Positions 11,016 to 24,740 of a DNA stretch of 64,000 nucleotides are shown here, in pieces. The position numbers and the translations under genes are program-made. This DNA comes from Hemileia vastatrix. Taxonomy: Eukaryota > Basidiomycota > Pucciniomycetes > Pucciniales > Zaghouaniaceae. Numbering within the stretch: position 1 is the first letter of the stretch; every line of letters begins with the position of its first letter. The notes beneath the pieces were generated by a model. That model ran no database searches. It was not told the DNA's origin and saw nothing but the letters and a program-made list of their open reading frames with translations. Location of the stretch: the NCBI GenBank assembly GCA_030280995.1, contig JASXTE010000010.1, forward strand, positions 25,793,823-25,857,822, written 5' to 3'.

Positions 11016-12093
11016 TGTAGACAATCCTATAGTACTAGCTATAGGCCTTGACCAAGGGAGTTGGAGTAAAACTGGAGAGAAAAACCCCTGTCCCTTTGAT
11101 AAATACCAGGTGAGATTTACTTGCTACAGAAAATCAGAGACTATTACAATATCCCTTCCAAAACACTTCTTGACTGCTTAACAAGTCAAAACAGTAGCCA
11201 AAGCAGACCACTGAGAACCAAAGAACCTGAAATGCAGAAAAATCTACACCAGAAAAACAAACACTGTGCACTTGATGCACAGGAGACAGCAATAATACTT
11301 GATGCAGGTTGCAAAGCTACACCCAAGAAAACAGTTGCCAAAGTTAAGTTAAATGAAGAACTAACCTTGCAACAAACACAGTCAATTGTGGCCAAAAAAC
11401 AGTGAAAACTGAGTGAGGAACAAAATTATCACCTCTGGATGGTTGTATGATAAATAAAGTTTCCCCAAACTGTCTTATTCACTATCTACACACAGACCAC
11501 TATCAAAGAGCCCACGCAGACCAACAAATTTGGCGTTCTTGACTGCCAAATTGCATAAAACCCCTCTAGAAACGCTTCCCAGCCTTCTAGCACCAAGACA
11601 GGCAGTCTGCCCAATGTCAGGAGGCCCGCCTGAGGCGGTGGGACCACCCTGAAGTCAGAAAACCACCAAAAATACCCAAACTACTTAGAAAAATCTACTA
11701 CAACTACTAAAACCTTTAAAACACATAATTATGCTATAAAAACATTGTGACATGGAATGTAGAGAAAATTCAGCTCATTGCAATGGTACTAAGCACTTAA
11801 CCCTAAGACTTAAGGTTAGCCTGTAAAACATGAAAAACAAAATTAAACAGCTATCTTTTTAAATGAAAAATGAGAAATTATCCCCTTAATACTTAAAATA
11901 TGAAAAATTTCATCAAGACATAAAATATTGAGAAAACCCAGGGCTATCCAATGGTAGTACTCACATCCTTGTAGTTCCAATATTTGCTGATTAAATCCAG
12001 AAAACACCTAATTATAAAACAATGCCATTTAAGACATATCAAAACAACGGCAAATAAACTAACAAAGGGCTCCACCAATGTTGGAAGACCACA
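11016..12093 (-). mobile_element. 5' LTR of family B element I
   Basis: The plus strand reads TGTAGACAATCC...AGACCACA; in element sense it is TGTGGTCTTCC...TCTACA. It is alignable along its length with 36651-37742 and 39105-40163, and with the inverse of 16314-17400. A GC-rich cluster lies at about 11602-11652. The primer site lies just inside, which fixes its role as the 5' LTR. Confidence 0.85.
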
Positions 12094-12094
12094 A

Positions 12095-13396
12095 TGTGAT
12101 GTACTATGCATATAAAGCCTGTAGACTAGAAATTAGATTAGAAAAAAAGAAAAAATTATACAACTTAACCATTGAAAATAACAAAGCATATAGCAACTAC
12201 CATCATATTTTACATAACATTATATAAAATTGTAATACCCTTATAAATATAACACTTTTTCATAATATTTTATAAATTTTATATAGAAACTCATAAATTT
12301 ATACATATAGAGTACCATTGTAAAGGTCTCAAATTCAGGGACTCAAATTTAACATCTGTTCACAAAAATAAAAAAGTTTATAAGAACACATTATACAATC
12401 ATTTATATATTTTTTCTAAGTACAACTTCACTGTTGTATTTCTTTTCCTCATTATAAAGAACATCAATTCAACATCTCAAATCTGTTAAAACATTTTTTC
12501 AAAAAGTCATATTATATCAAGTAGAAAATTTAGCTTATATTATTGAGAACTCTTATTTACTTAAAGGGACAGGATTTTCTTAGGTTTATTTAACTCCCTT
12601 GAATTCTGCTTACAGAAAGGTGACTGTAAGAGTATTTCTACACCTCATCAAAATTGTGCTCAGGCCTCTCTCCCCTTCCCCCAGCCTACTCCCTTGATGC
12701 CTCTATCCACAACCCCAATGGTCTCTTCTTTGACCCTGACGTTTTCTCTACCCCTCCTACCCTGAACCTAAAAACTCACATTCCTGTTTTGTCAAGAAGA
12801 CACCACTAACCTGGAAGCCCTCATTCAGTACCCTCACAACCTCATTGGAACCATATGTTGTAGAAAGACTCTTACAGTCACCTTGCTATAAGCAGAATCC
12901 AAGGGAGTTGGATAAACAGAAGAAAAACCTGTCCCTCTAAGTAACATAATAGTTCACAATTAAATAAGATTAAGGATCTACTTGATATGAAAAGACAATT
13001 TGACTAATTGATCTTGATGGTTTAGAGATGAAGAATCTGTGTTCTTAAAGTTAGGATAAAGAAATACAACAATAAAGTTGTACTAAGAAAATTTATTTAA
13101 ATGATTGACTTTATATGTTTTTATGAAGTTTATATTTTTGTTAAGAGATGTTAAAATTGAGTCCCTGAAGTTGATAAATTTCCAATAATACCCTATAAGT
13201 ATATATTTATGAGTTTTTTAGTAAAATGTATTAAGTGTTATAAAATAATGCTATATTTATAAGGGTATTACAAATTGTATAATGTTATGTTAATATGATG
13301 GTGGTTGAATGTTACTATGTGATATTGTTGTTGTATGATAAGTTATATCTCCCTGCTGATTTTGAGTCTACAACCTTTATATGCATTGTAAATTCA
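12095..13396. repeat. Large inverted repeat of two LTR-like arms
   Basis: The left arm (about 12095-12642) is the imperfect inverse of the right arm (about 12859-13396). Matching landmarks are AGTATTTCTACA at the inner left end with TGTAGAAAGACT at the inner right end, and TTTATATGCAT near both outer ends. The arms resemble family B LTRs near their inner ends (AAGGGAGTTGG, CCTGTCCCT). The 216-bp centre is C/T-rich and has a short coding-like stretch (NPNGLFFDPDVF). Either two solo LTRs inserted head to head or this is a foldback-type element; no clean target duplication was found. Confidence 0.65.
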
Positions 13397-13959
13397 TGTG
13401 CCCCATTTTCCCCTCCAGAGTCTGTCTGGAGTTCATCAGGAGTTTGTCCAGAGTATCCCTGAGCTTGTATAGACTTCTGGACTCAATAAGAACTTTAAAA
13501 AATTAATATGAAAATCTAAAAAAATTACAGATAGTAGAGTTACATCTGGAGAAAATCTCATAATATGTTGGTAGCCAGTGTAACCCTATTCACTGAGCTA
13601 AAAAGTATTAAAGTTGAGTAAACTATCAAAAATCAAAAATAATCATAACTACTTTATAAAATAATTAAAAATAAAAAAATAGTAAAAATTCCCCAAAATT
13701 TCTAAAGTTTCTTGATACCTCTTAATTTTATTTCCATGCATTTTTAACCATATATTTTTAATTATTTACTGGTAAATAAATTTTTCATCTTGAATTGATT
13801 AATTGACTCATTTTTTTCATAAAAACATCCATTCTTTTAATAATAAAAAATATTTGAAATTAGATTGGCATTTCCAATCTCCAAAATAATAATCCAAAAT
13901 TAAATTAAAATTTTTTACTAGTGCCAACTATAATTTAGACTGCCACAATGTGAACCACT
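13397..13959. other. AT-rich spacer, nothing recognised
   Basis: No open frame of note, no LTR ends and no clear repeat. Confidence 0.5.
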
Positions 13960-14718
13960 TAGGAAGGGAACTAAAATCTCTGTTCATGTTGCAACCATGT
14001 TAGAAATCCATACACTCTCTGAAACCCTCCTCCCCATTATCCATCAATCCCTTCCTCTTCCTCCTCCCCTCTCCCTACCCTTTCCTCCATCAATGAGAAG
14101 ATATCTGCAATCCTCACCCAATTGAAACCCCCCTTTCCCCAATGCTTCTTCCACTTCCTGTATCATCTCCCAAGCTTTAGCCTCCAACCCCTCCCCCTCC
14201 CCCCTATCCACTAAGAAATCTCACCTCCTGGCCCTCCCCTCCCTCACTATCAAACAATCTAACCCCACCTCCCCCATCCTAAAGAAGCTCACCAACAGCC
14301 ACCTTCTCACTTTCTTTAAAAACTGCATCTCATCCCATAAATTCAATCATTCCTCATACACATCTCCCATCAGCATCTGAAGCGCCGTTCATCACTGCTC
14401 CAATGTCATAAAGCTGATCCTGGCCTCTGACAATGACAGACTTTACCTGGCCAACACTGGCAGATGTGGATTCCAGAGGGCATGATTTACAAGCCACTTT
14501 CCTTTCCAGTGGTCACTCATGGTATCCCCACCCACTATGACCCAGATGACCAAGTGTGTCTTGATTACCTCATTGAGGAAAACCCAGAAACCCTCAAATC
14601 CCTCTATTGAATTTCTTGGTTGAGATGCACAGAGGTTAGAGCTGGGAAAAATCACTCTTCTGTCATTCTTCATGTCAGCCTAGGTATCCCCAGGAATGAG
14701 TATTTCTTATGTTTAAAA
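13960..14718 (+). pseudogene. Degenerate LINE ORF1-like coding relic
   Basis: In one plus frame at about 14509-14718 the translation reads VVTHGIPTHYDPDDQ, LIEENPETLKSLY, a stop, ISWLRCTEV and KNHSSVILHVSLGIPRNEYF. The HG(I/V)P, ISWLR and K.HSS.ILHV blocks resemble the gag-like ORF1 of fungal non-LTR retrotransposons. The upstream C/T-rich part (13960-14500) gives proline/serine-rich translation with frame changes and may be the N-terminal part. No RT domain is visible downstream. Assignment is by motif memory only. Confidence 0.4.
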
Positions 14719-16313
14719 TAAGATATCATTAGTTGCATTAAGCTAATAATTAAAAATTATGGTTATATTACTTATATATAAATATTTATTACACTATTAA
14801 ATGACTTATATAAGTTTGAATAGCTTATCCATATCCCCATAATACTTATTAAGGTGCTAATATAGTCATAATATACTTATCTTAAGTGATATTATGTAAT
14901 TATAGACATAAATAAGCTTATATGTATGCATAAACCTCATCTTCAGTAAAATATGTAGTTATATTATGTATATATATAGGTCTATAACACAGAGGGAAAA
15001 AAAGAGGACTGGTAGGCAAGTTGTTTTTTTGTACTTCTGACTAACCTTGTTGTAACCTGGTTATAATTCTGTTTCAGCTGAAACTCACCTTTTTTACAAA
15101 TTTTTAGTGCTATATACAGGTCTGATGCATAATATAAGTAAAGAAGTTTATCTCAGTTCTTCAAGATAGACCAAGATTAAATTTTTCAATTTCATTTCTG
15201 AATAAATGTTCTGATAAGTTATTTTATTAATTTCTATCTAATTTTTAGCCAGTTCAAAACATTTTTATATTAATTATCATAGACTTCTAAAGTTCCAAAA
15301 AATATTTAGATTTTTTCACCTCTTTTTCTCACATATATGATCTGGTTCAAATTTCCATACTATATGTACTTCAATCCACTTCCACATAATGAAATATTGA
15401 AATATGTAGAAAATAACACATACCTAGTACACAGTAAAAATTCTAGCTCAAAATTTATGAAACAAATACTTATTTTTTATCTAAATTTTATATCCATCAT
15501 TCATGAATAATGAAAGTAAATATTGGCAAGATTCCATAAGCATATTAAAATAATTTTTTAAATTCATGTCATTTTTAATATAAATTTCCATCAAGAGTGG
15601 ATCATTTTTTTCCATTTCTTTGACACCCATTTTTTATTTTTTGACCTCAGGTATATCAATCACCAAAAATCTACCCCCCTGGGTTATAAAATCTTCTTCC
15701 ACACACTCTTTGTCCCCCACTTATCATTAAAACAAAAAATCCTTGAAAGAAATCATTTTTTCCTACTCTGTATTCTTATATACCCCCCATTCTATACATT
15801 TAAACATTATCCCCCAGTGTGTCATCTCCCAGTTCTCTAAATCCCACATGTTTTTTTTACAAAGATCACACATCCCCAATTTTTCACTGTCTTGAATTCC
15901 CCATTCTACCCTTCAAATCCTATGATTTTTGATGAATTACCCCCTACTTCTCTACAATCCCTCAATTACCACCTCAAAGATTGTCCTTTTCACCCCCAGG
16001 AACCCTGTTGCACCTCTATGTTTTCTATTTTTCTCCATCAGCCATTCCCACTTTCCCCCCACATCCATCCTTCTTCTCACCAACTTACACCCTTAAAACC
16101 ACACATTTCATGGGAAAAGGGCTTCTGAAATGCTTTTTTATGAGGCCTCATGTCTTATATAACCCCTCTAAATTTTCTGTAACTTACTCATTTACAGCCC
16201 CAAGTCATATGCTGCAAATTGTTGCAGAAACACTTTGTGTCATGTGGTCTCAATATTTTCACTCCCCTTCAATAAAAAAAATTGACTGGGTAACTTGAAA
16301 TCCCAAGTCACGT
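14719..16313. other. No gene recognised
   Basis: 14719-15600 is AT-rich without structure I can name. 15600-16300 is C/T-rich with two overlapping short plus frames (15892-16298) that show no motif. The last part, 16206-16262, resembles 35743-35800 on the far side of the nested insertion. Confidence 0.5.
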
Positions 16314-17400
16314 TGTGGTCTTCCAACATTGGCAGGGGCCTTTGTTGTGTGATTTGGCGCGGTTTGTGCATGTCTTAATTGACATCTGTTAAGGAATAGG
16401 GTATTTTTCTGGTTTTATTCCGTGGATATTGGGTCTGCGGGTATGTGGGTACTATCATTGGATAGCCCTGGTTTTTCTCTATCTTTTATGTCTTGAGACA
16501 TTTTTCATATTCTAAGTTTTAAGGGATCATTTCCTCATTTTTCATTTATAAAAGATTGCTGTTTAATTTTGTTTTTTGTGTTTTACGGGCTAACCTTAAG
16601 TCTTAGTGTTAAGTGCTTAGTACCATTGGATAGAGCTAATTTTTCTCTATATTCCATGTCTCAATGTTGTTATAGTGAAATTCTGTGTTTTAAAGGTTTT
16701 AGTAGTTGTAGCTAATTTTTCTAAGTAGATTAGTTGTTTTTATTAGTTTTCTGGCTTCAGGGAGGCCGGGCCGCTTCAGGCGGCATCTCCGACGTCAGGC
16801 GGCCTGCCCGCCTCTGTTTTAGGAGGTCGGGGAGCGCTTCAGGAGGGGTTTTTATGCAATTTGGCGGGTACAGGCGCCAGATTGGTGGGTGTGCATGGGC
16901 TCTTAGTTAGTGGTCTGTGTGTACATAGTGAATAAGACAGTTTGGGGAAACCTTAATCATCATACAACCATCTGGAGGTGATATCATTGTTCCTCACTCA
17001 GTTTTCACTGTTTTCTGGCCACAATTGGCTGTGTTTGTTGCAAGTGAGTTCTTCATTTAACTTAACTTTGGCAACTGTTTTCTCTGTTATAGTCTTGCAA
17101 GCTATAGCAAGTATTATTGCTGTCTCTGGTGTGGATTTGCAGCCTACATCAAGTATCTTTGCTGTCTCTGGTGTGGACATTGTTCTTCATTTCAGTTCTT
17201 TGGTCTGGTAGTCTATCTGCGGACTACTTTCTTGGCTCATCAAGCAGTCAAGTGTGTTAAACAGGAGCTTTAGCAAAACAGGAACCAACTTACTTTAGCA
17301 AGTAAATCTCACTCTATTTTTCTAAAGGAACAGGGGATTTTCTCTCTGTTTTTTCTCCAACTCCCTTGGTCAAGGCCTACAGCTAGTACTATAGGATTGT
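16314..17400 (+). mobile_element. Solo family B LTR, split; last five bases at 35737-35741
   Basis: It starts TGTGGTCTTCCAACATTGGC and reaches ...ACTATAGGATTGT at 17400, where element A2 interrupts it. After A2, ATTGT is repeated (target duplication) and the LTR ends CTACA at 35741. ACGT occurs directly before 16314 (16310-16313) and after 35741 (35742-35745), consistent with a 4-bp target duplication. No internal region is present. A GC-rich cluster is at about 16758-16818. Confidence 0.88.
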
Positions 17401-18537
17401 TGTCAGTCAGTCGTCTAGAAGAGGGAAGAAGAAGGGGAAGAAAGAGAGGAGGACAAGGAGGAAATGGTTATTTGAGAAATAAAAGAAATAAAGTATAATA
17501 AAATTATTTAATTTATTGAAGAGAAGCAACAACAAGTTTCTTGAGAGATGAGACAACAATGGAGTTTTTATTAAATAACACTATTATTTTAATGGTAAGG
17601 CCTCTGCGCGGCAAACACTATGATCACTATCAGACTTAAGGCAACCTTTTAATTGTTATATAGAATTTCAATTAGAGTTTTTGATACTAATAAAAAAATA
17701 ATATATATGTAATAAAATTATATTTAAGTTGTTGAGTGTATAGTAAGTGATGGGGCTACAGGGGATTAACCAAGGCCTTTTTATAGGCAATGGGCCCTCT
17801 GAAGCGCTACTATATTTGCAAGTACAAGAAATATAATAGAATGAAACAAGAATCTAAAAGAATAAGTGAAACATAACAATGTAGAGAAAAATATGAAACA
17901 AATAATTAAAAACCCCAATTAAGAATCCAATTTTCCCACAATTAATTCCCAAATCAGTAAGTAAAAATAGTGAATAACTAAACAAGCCTGGAACATAGGA
18001 ACTATGAGAAAAATAATTCAAAACAGATGGTACAGTCTGATTTAAGGATTTTTAAGTGAAACAAAAAATATTTTGATGCAACAAAATATGTAATTAATTT
18101 CAATTTAGTATTAATTAGTTTTTCCTGACACAATTATGGGTCAAAAGAAGCATCATTATTTATTGTTTAATACTATAAAAAATGTTATTTAATATATAAA
18201 TGTAAATAATTAATTTAATTATATTATAAGTCAATTTTACACTTATAATTATAATATATGGTTTTAATTAATTAAATATAAAGTTATAATTATTAAATAC
18301 ATAAAAATGCGCCATTATTTGTAGAATATAATATATATTATGTTTAATTTAAATGTATAAAAAAATTTATATAAACAATAAAATTAATATAACACTTATA
18401 TGTAATAAGATACTTATATAATTTTATTATGCAATAAAATATTAATTTATATAAATTAAATACAATTCTTACACCCTCATTCAGGTCCTATAAGTTAACA
18501 TATCATTTACTGGGCTCGTGGAATATCCTGGCTGACA
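17401..18537 (-). mobile_element. 3' LTR of A2
   Basis: The ends on the plus strand are TGTCAGTCAG (one change from TGTCGGTCAG) and CCTGGCTGACA. It has a TATA box in TATAAAAAGGCC context near 17778-17785 (minus). It lies directly next to the purine tract in 18538-18549. Confidence 0.9.
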
Positions 18538-18549
18538 CTCCCTCACTGT
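18538..18549 (-). other. Polypurine tract of A2
   Basis: The minus strand reads ACAGTGAGGGAG directly before the LTR, equivalent to AGAGTGAGGGAG in A1. Confidence 0.7.
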
Positions 18550-18570
18550 AAAAAAACAATAAAAAAAATG

Positions 18571-21500
18571 CTAAGATTTTTTCTTTTTGTATTTTTTCAA
18601 CAGAGTAGGCAGATTTGAAATCTCCTTGCCAGGTATCCATGCATCATGTTCAGATGATTTGTTCTTATATCTCAATAAATATTCAATACCTCTTTCAGAA
18701 GTGATAATTGTATCATTGAGAATTTTATCAATTTCTGCTGTTTCTGTGACTTCCTGATGGGTTTTGTTAGGTCTTCCCCTTCTTTTGTGAAATAAGTCAC
18801 TGTTGGAAGTATAAGGCTTAAGCAAAGAAATGGGAAAAACAGGATGTTTCCTATCATATGGAGAATACAATACAACTTCCACTGCATTATCACCAACCAT
18901 TCTTTTAACAACAAATGGGCCTACAAAAGGATCTTTTAATTTGTGGTTACCTTGTAAATTGAAATGGACAGTAGAGATCAACACTTAATCACCCTTGTTA
19001 AATGTGTATTCTTTATGGGATTTATCCCATCTTTTCTTTTCATATTCAAATGCTTTATCAATACAGCTCTGAGCATGTTTTCTGCATAGCTGTTGCATTT
19101 GCATGAAAGATTTTACACCAGGGTGTAGTTCCAACTTAGGTAATTTATTATTGAGAATCTGAGCAGGAGTATGTGGGACATAACCTAACCAAAGCTCAAA
19201 AGGCTTTTTCTCAGTGACAGAATGAACAGTGCTATTATATGCAAATTCAAGACCAGGCAATAAAGTGACCCAATCATGAGTAAATCTGTCATTGTCTTTA
19301 TATTCTAAACCAAAGGCACAATACCTTCTAATCATATCTTCCAAAGTTTGAATCATTCTCTCAGCTAGACCATCAGTCTGAGGATGGTGAACTGTAGACA
19401 ATTTTAACTCACAGCCACAAATATCCATCAAAGAGGTCCAAAATTCAGAAGTAAATTTAGGATCCCTATCAGAGATAATGGCTTTTGGAAAACCAATAAT
19501 ATTAAACATGTAAGACCACCATAAGAAAGCTAATTCTTTGGTGGATACATCTTTGTGGGTTGGAATAAATTTGCACATTTTTGTGAATCTATCCACTATT
19601 ACCCAACAAGAGTTAAAGCTGTCTTTACCTGCAACAGGAAGACCAGTGACAAAATCCATATTAATGATTTTCCAGGGAGCATTAGGTGCTTCAATATGTT
19701 GTAATAAACCTGCCCTCTTACCTGTCAACCTTTTAGATTTTTGGCAGGAATCACAAGATTCAACATATAATTTTGTGTCTTCAGACATATTAGCCCACCA
19801 TGCAGTGTTTTTGATTCTAATTAATGTTTTTTCAAAATCAAAATGACCAGCTAATATGTCATCATGACAAAGTTTGAGGATATTTTCTTTCATTGAAGGA
19901 GGAATTACAATTACGTTAGTAAGCTTTCTTCTATAATATATATAGCCATCTTTAATAGAAAACTTTCCTTTACTCAAAGCATTTTGATACTTTGCAGGAA
20001 GAATTTTTATTAATGCTTGAATTGAAGCATTCTTAGGATCATTTAAGATAGTAAACAATTTATTTATATCAGAATCCTTCTCATATGAATCCAGTATTAA
20101 TTGCAATAACTCTTCTTCCATATCCACTACAAATATACCATGGATATGAACAGTATCATCTTCAGGTACATAAGCAGGATTTGAGTCATCATTTGGCAGA
20201 GGCAATCTGGAGAGCATATCAACATTGGAGTGAACATTTCCAGCCCTATGGATAATTGTCATCTGGCCTCTGTATTCTTGAACAGCAAGTTGCCACCTGA
20301 ACAAATGTCTGTTAGGTGTCTTCAGGTTTAAGAGGGACTTTACAGCACTACAGTCAGTTACCAATTCAAATTTTTGGTCATCTAGATAGTAATGAAGCTT
20401 CTCAAGAGCCCAAACAACTGCTAAGCACTCCAATTGAGTGGAACCATATTTCAATTCACTATTTCTTAAGGTTCATGAAATATAACAAATTACAACCTCT
20501 GAGGATTTATCATTAATAATTTGTTTCTGGTGAAGGGCAGCACCCAGACCAATAAAGCTAGCATCTGTATACAGGACAAATGGCTTGTTAAAATCTGGAA
20601 GAGCCAATATAGGGGCTGTCATTAAGCAGATTTTTAATGTATTAAAAGCTTTTTGACAGTCATTATTCCAGAGAAAGGCAACATCTTTTCTGGTCAGTTT
20701 TGTAAGAGGCAAGGCTATGACCTGATAATTTTTAATATATTGTCTATAATAGCCACACATCCCCTAAAAACTTTGGATTTCTCTTACAGAAGTTGGTGCT
20801 TTCACATTTTGGATGGCAGCAAATTTATTTTGGTCTACACAAATTTGTAAGCCTGACACAACATGGCCAAGGACCTTCAAAGATTGAAAACCAAATTTAC
20901 ACTTTTTTAAGGATAAGGTCATATTGATTTCATCCATTTTTTGGAAAACTCTATTCAAGTGAATCATATGTTCATCAAAAGTTTTAGAAAAAACAATAAT
21001 GTCATCAATATAAACCATGAGCCAACCTTCAATAATTTCTTGATGGAAAGTGTTATCCATGACTTTCTGGAAAACTGAAGGAGCATTTTTAGGGCCAAAT
21101 GGCATCCTAACATACTTATATATTCCCATATGAGTAGCAATAAGCAAAAAATTTTGAGAATTTTTCTCAACTGGAACTTGATGATAACCTTTATTACCAT
21201 CCAGACAACTAATAAATTTTGCACCTTGCAAGGTAGCATGTATTGAATTAATTCTGGGTAATGGATAGATATCATCAACAGTATAAGTGTTCAAAGCTCT
21301 GTAATCTCCACATAATCTAGCCTTATCTTTTTCATAAGAAATCAAGATTGGGGGGATGACACAATATTTGGGGGTGACATCTACTTTTTCAATGATAATC
21401 ATTTTTAATAATGTTGCAATATTATCTTCAAAATCTTTTCTTTTTGATGGAGAAGCAGGATATGGTTTTTTCTTAAGAGTAGGAGGAATATCACTCAAAC

Positions 21501-24500
21501 TACAGGATAAGGTAATTTTCATTTCTTCCTGAACAATTCCCAAGACATGAGAACCATGAGAAAAAGCCATAGGGAAAGAGGCAATAGAGGCAATAATAGA
21601 ATCATTTTGTTCACTAGTCAACTGATCACCAAAAGAAGCAGTATTTATTTCATTTAATAAATCATCCATTTCAGTTGTTGTTCTGCCTTTACACTGGATT
21701 AGTGAGTTACAAGACTTCAACAGATGCCCAGAAGGTTTTCTAGAAGAGGAAATTTTGAATTTCCTTTTGCTATTCATTCCTAAGGTAAAAAAATTATTTG
21801 CTGGGTCCAATTTCACACCAAACATGGTTAAAATATCATTTCCCATAATAAACCAATTGCTTAAATTATCATTTTTCATGACAACAAATTCACAAATAGC
21901 TCTGACAAAACCACCATTATATTTGAAGAATACAGAGGTTTTGTATTTGCCAATAGGAATTAAGGTAGAACCATACCCTCTCCATTTTTCAGAAGTTATA
22001 GGTAATAATTTACTTAAATATTCCTTATCCACTGAAGCTAAAGCTTTTTCAGACAATACACTTCCTCCAGCACCAGAATCAAGAACTACATCAACATTTT
22101 TACCATTAATGATAACAGGTGCCTTCAAAGGGGATATAGGTATAGAATTGTTAGTAATATCTTTAATTATCTCAGAATTTTCTACTGAAGATAAATCTAA
22201 TACACATTCTTCAGATATATTATTTAAATAATGGACATCCTGTTCCAACATTAAAAAATCTTTAACAGATTCATTGTCATAGGAGATATTACTTTCACAG
22301 TCACTAGAAGAATTATTGACATCAAGTTCAACTTCATCAGTGTCTTCATTTTGTTCAACAAGATGAATTTTCTTGTCACAAACATGACCCTTCTGCCACG
22401 GTTTGTTACATTTATAACAAGTATTTGTTGCATATTTTTTAGGTGCAACTGGGGCAGAGGGTTTACCAGGTTTTTCTGAGAGCTTTGTAGAAGGTTTATT
22501 ATGATCATTATAAGATTTACCAAGATAATTCTTTGGTTCATATCTATGGTTGAGTAGTACCTCATTACAGATATTAATGAAAGAAGAATTTTCCCTTACA
22601 TGCTCAGTTCTAGCCATAATCAAATCTCTAAGAGAATTTGGTAATTTATACAAGATTTTATCTCTCCAAATATCATAATCCATCTTTGGATCAATTGCTC
22701 TTAGGATTTTTGTTACTTTCATAAGAAAAACAATGGGCTTTTCAACAGAGGAGGATACATATCTAGTATTCTCATACAGTCTTTGCTGAGCTAACCTGAA
22801 TTTTGAACCACCAAACTGATTCTCAATCAAGGATTTCCAATCATTCCATGTATAATGATTGTTATCTAAAAGAACAGATTCATACCACATCAAGGCTACA
22901 TTGGAAAATAAAGAAATTAGCTTAGAAACAATTTACTCATCAGGTAGTTTATAAGATCTCTTTAACTTATCAATTCTTTGGATAAAGTGTTGCCAATCAG
23001 AGGAAGAATCACCATCAAAGGTAGGATATTGGTCTAACTTAGGCCAATTTTTCTGACTACTAGGATGGTCCACTTTTTGGTTAGAATTATTCATCATTAA
23101 TAATTCCTGAAGTTTAGCCAGGTGTTCAGAAATTTCATTATTTACAGAAACAGCTGGTGCATGACCATCACAAGATTTTTTTCTAGTAGCAAAAGATTTT
23201 ACAGACTCATTGTCAGTTTGTTTAATGGTTGAAATATGAGGAAGAAAAGATGAACTTTGCTCAGGTTTTTTTCCTTTATTTTTATGCAGCTTATTGACAG
23301 CATTCTCATTCAATTCATTATTGATGGTTAAGGTTGAGAATTTTTCCTGCAGGTCAGACACATAGTTTCTTATTCTCGGAATTTCAGACATCTGGTCATT
23401 TACTTTTGCAAGAGATAGAACATTTCTGTCCTCAGAAACCGTGTGTTTGGCACTTAGTGCATGGAAATCATTTTTTAGCTTTTTAAACTCATTTTGTAGA
23501 GATTTTATTTCATTTTTAATGAATGATTTTCTTCAATAAGGGGTTTCAATTCACTCAAGGTCTTATGTAGATTGATATTTCTATCTGAGATAGCTCTATG
23601 GTCACTCCTTATTTGTTTTTGTTGACTAAGAACAATATTCAAGGTTTCTTTGATTTTTAAATAAGCTGTATCTTGTAAAGAAGAACTTACTTTACATTGC
23701 AAGTGTAAATTATTTAATCTATCATTTTCATGGATTAACACATCTCTCAAATGTTTGTCTTTCACAACATTAAAATCAAGGGTATCTTTCAATATTTCCT
23801 CAGAAGTTTTTTCAATTAAGGTATAGATTTCAGGGGGAACAGAATCATTTTTAATTGCAAGAGAAGGATTAATTAAAGAAGTAGATGTTAAATGTAAAGG
23901 TTCATCAAATGACAATTTGCTAATTACATCAATAGGGCTACTAGTTACAGGAAGCTGTCTTTTAACAGGTTTAACTGTTCTTTCACCATGTTCAATAATA
24001 TTACCTGCAGAAGAAGATTTATTAGAAAACATACCCAAGTGACTATCAACCAAATTACTTACCATGGCAGAGGAGGAAACTTCCCCTGAGACTGAGTTTG
24101 GGATTGTGCTTGGGCCTTCTTTCTCCTGCTTTGTTGGTAGGGATGAGGAGGTGGATGGAAATTGGGTGTTCTGGATGGGCCAGGCTGATGATGAGGAGGG
24201 TGTTGCACATTCTGTTGGTAGTGACTCATTAGATAATCCCATTTCCATTGCTCTACTTCCATAGTATTTGGATTTTGGATGGAGGAGCTGGGTGGCTGTG
24301 AAGGTTTAGCCTGAAACTGAGGCTGATTGGGAGGCAACTGAGGAGGGGCCTGGGCCTGATTTTGGTTCCTGAGTTCTTGAACCTGATCCCACGAGGTGTC
24401 TACTTTTGCTTTGTACCTCATGTTTTCTGTCTTCAGCTCTTTTATATGACTGGACAGGTTGCTGATTTGTTGTGGTAGATGAAGCTTTTTTATTTTGAAT

Positions 24501-24740
24501 CCTTTTGGAAGACCTTCTTGAGGTACTAGAGGCTTTACTTCCTTCTGTTGTGCTGGGTGAAGGGGGTTTGATTTGTTTACTTCTCCTGTAATTTCCACAT
24601 CCTGAATTATGTGAATTTTTCTTGTTAGCATAAGATTTGTTATGTTCAACTTTAGAAGAACTCACAGTATCAGCATCATAATCAATTTCAATTTCATCTA
24701 CTTGCATGTTATCCATTTTTTCAGCCAAATTGTTGGACAT
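18571..24740 (-). pseudogene. Gag-Pol of A2, inactivated
   Basis: It is collinear with the intact A1 polyprotein and has all domains: coiled-coil Gag, CYKCNKPWQKGHVC knuckle, LDSGAGG protease, YIDDIIVF RT, YTDASF RNase H, integrase with D-D-E, and a chromodomain-like tail. It is broken by stops at 24306-24308, 22933-22935, 20764-20766, 20473-20475 and 18985-18987, and by a one-base deletion near 23515. The first stop falls where an alternative gag frame (24059-24649) stays open. The stop at 18985 is at the same codon as the TAA at 395-397. Confidence 0.93.

Larger units (their letters stand above)
1687..12093 (-). mobile_element. Family B Ty3/gypsy element I, 3'-truncated
   Basis: Read on the minus strand the order is 5' LTR (11016-12093), primer site, gag, protease, a linker with a duplicated module, RT, RNase H, integrase and a structured 3' noncoding region reaching about 1690. 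The 3' LTR is not in the window, because a family A element abuts at 1686. The order Gag-PR-RT-RH-IN is that of Ty3/gypsy. The RT (GIKGP and ENPGIRRFVWE blocks) and the integrase (DDLSGW, EGM.ER) resemble a gypsy lineage known from basidiomycetes. All genes carry stops or frameshifts. It is also interrupted by a MITE and a solo A LTR. Confidence 0.85.

Noticed and set aside
14443..14673. Minus-strand 76-aa frame
   Set aside because: It lies opposite the more convincing LINE-like plus frame and has no motif.
15892..16298. Two overlapping C/T-rich plus frames
   Set aside because: No motif, biased composition alone keeps them open, and no homologous copy is in the window.
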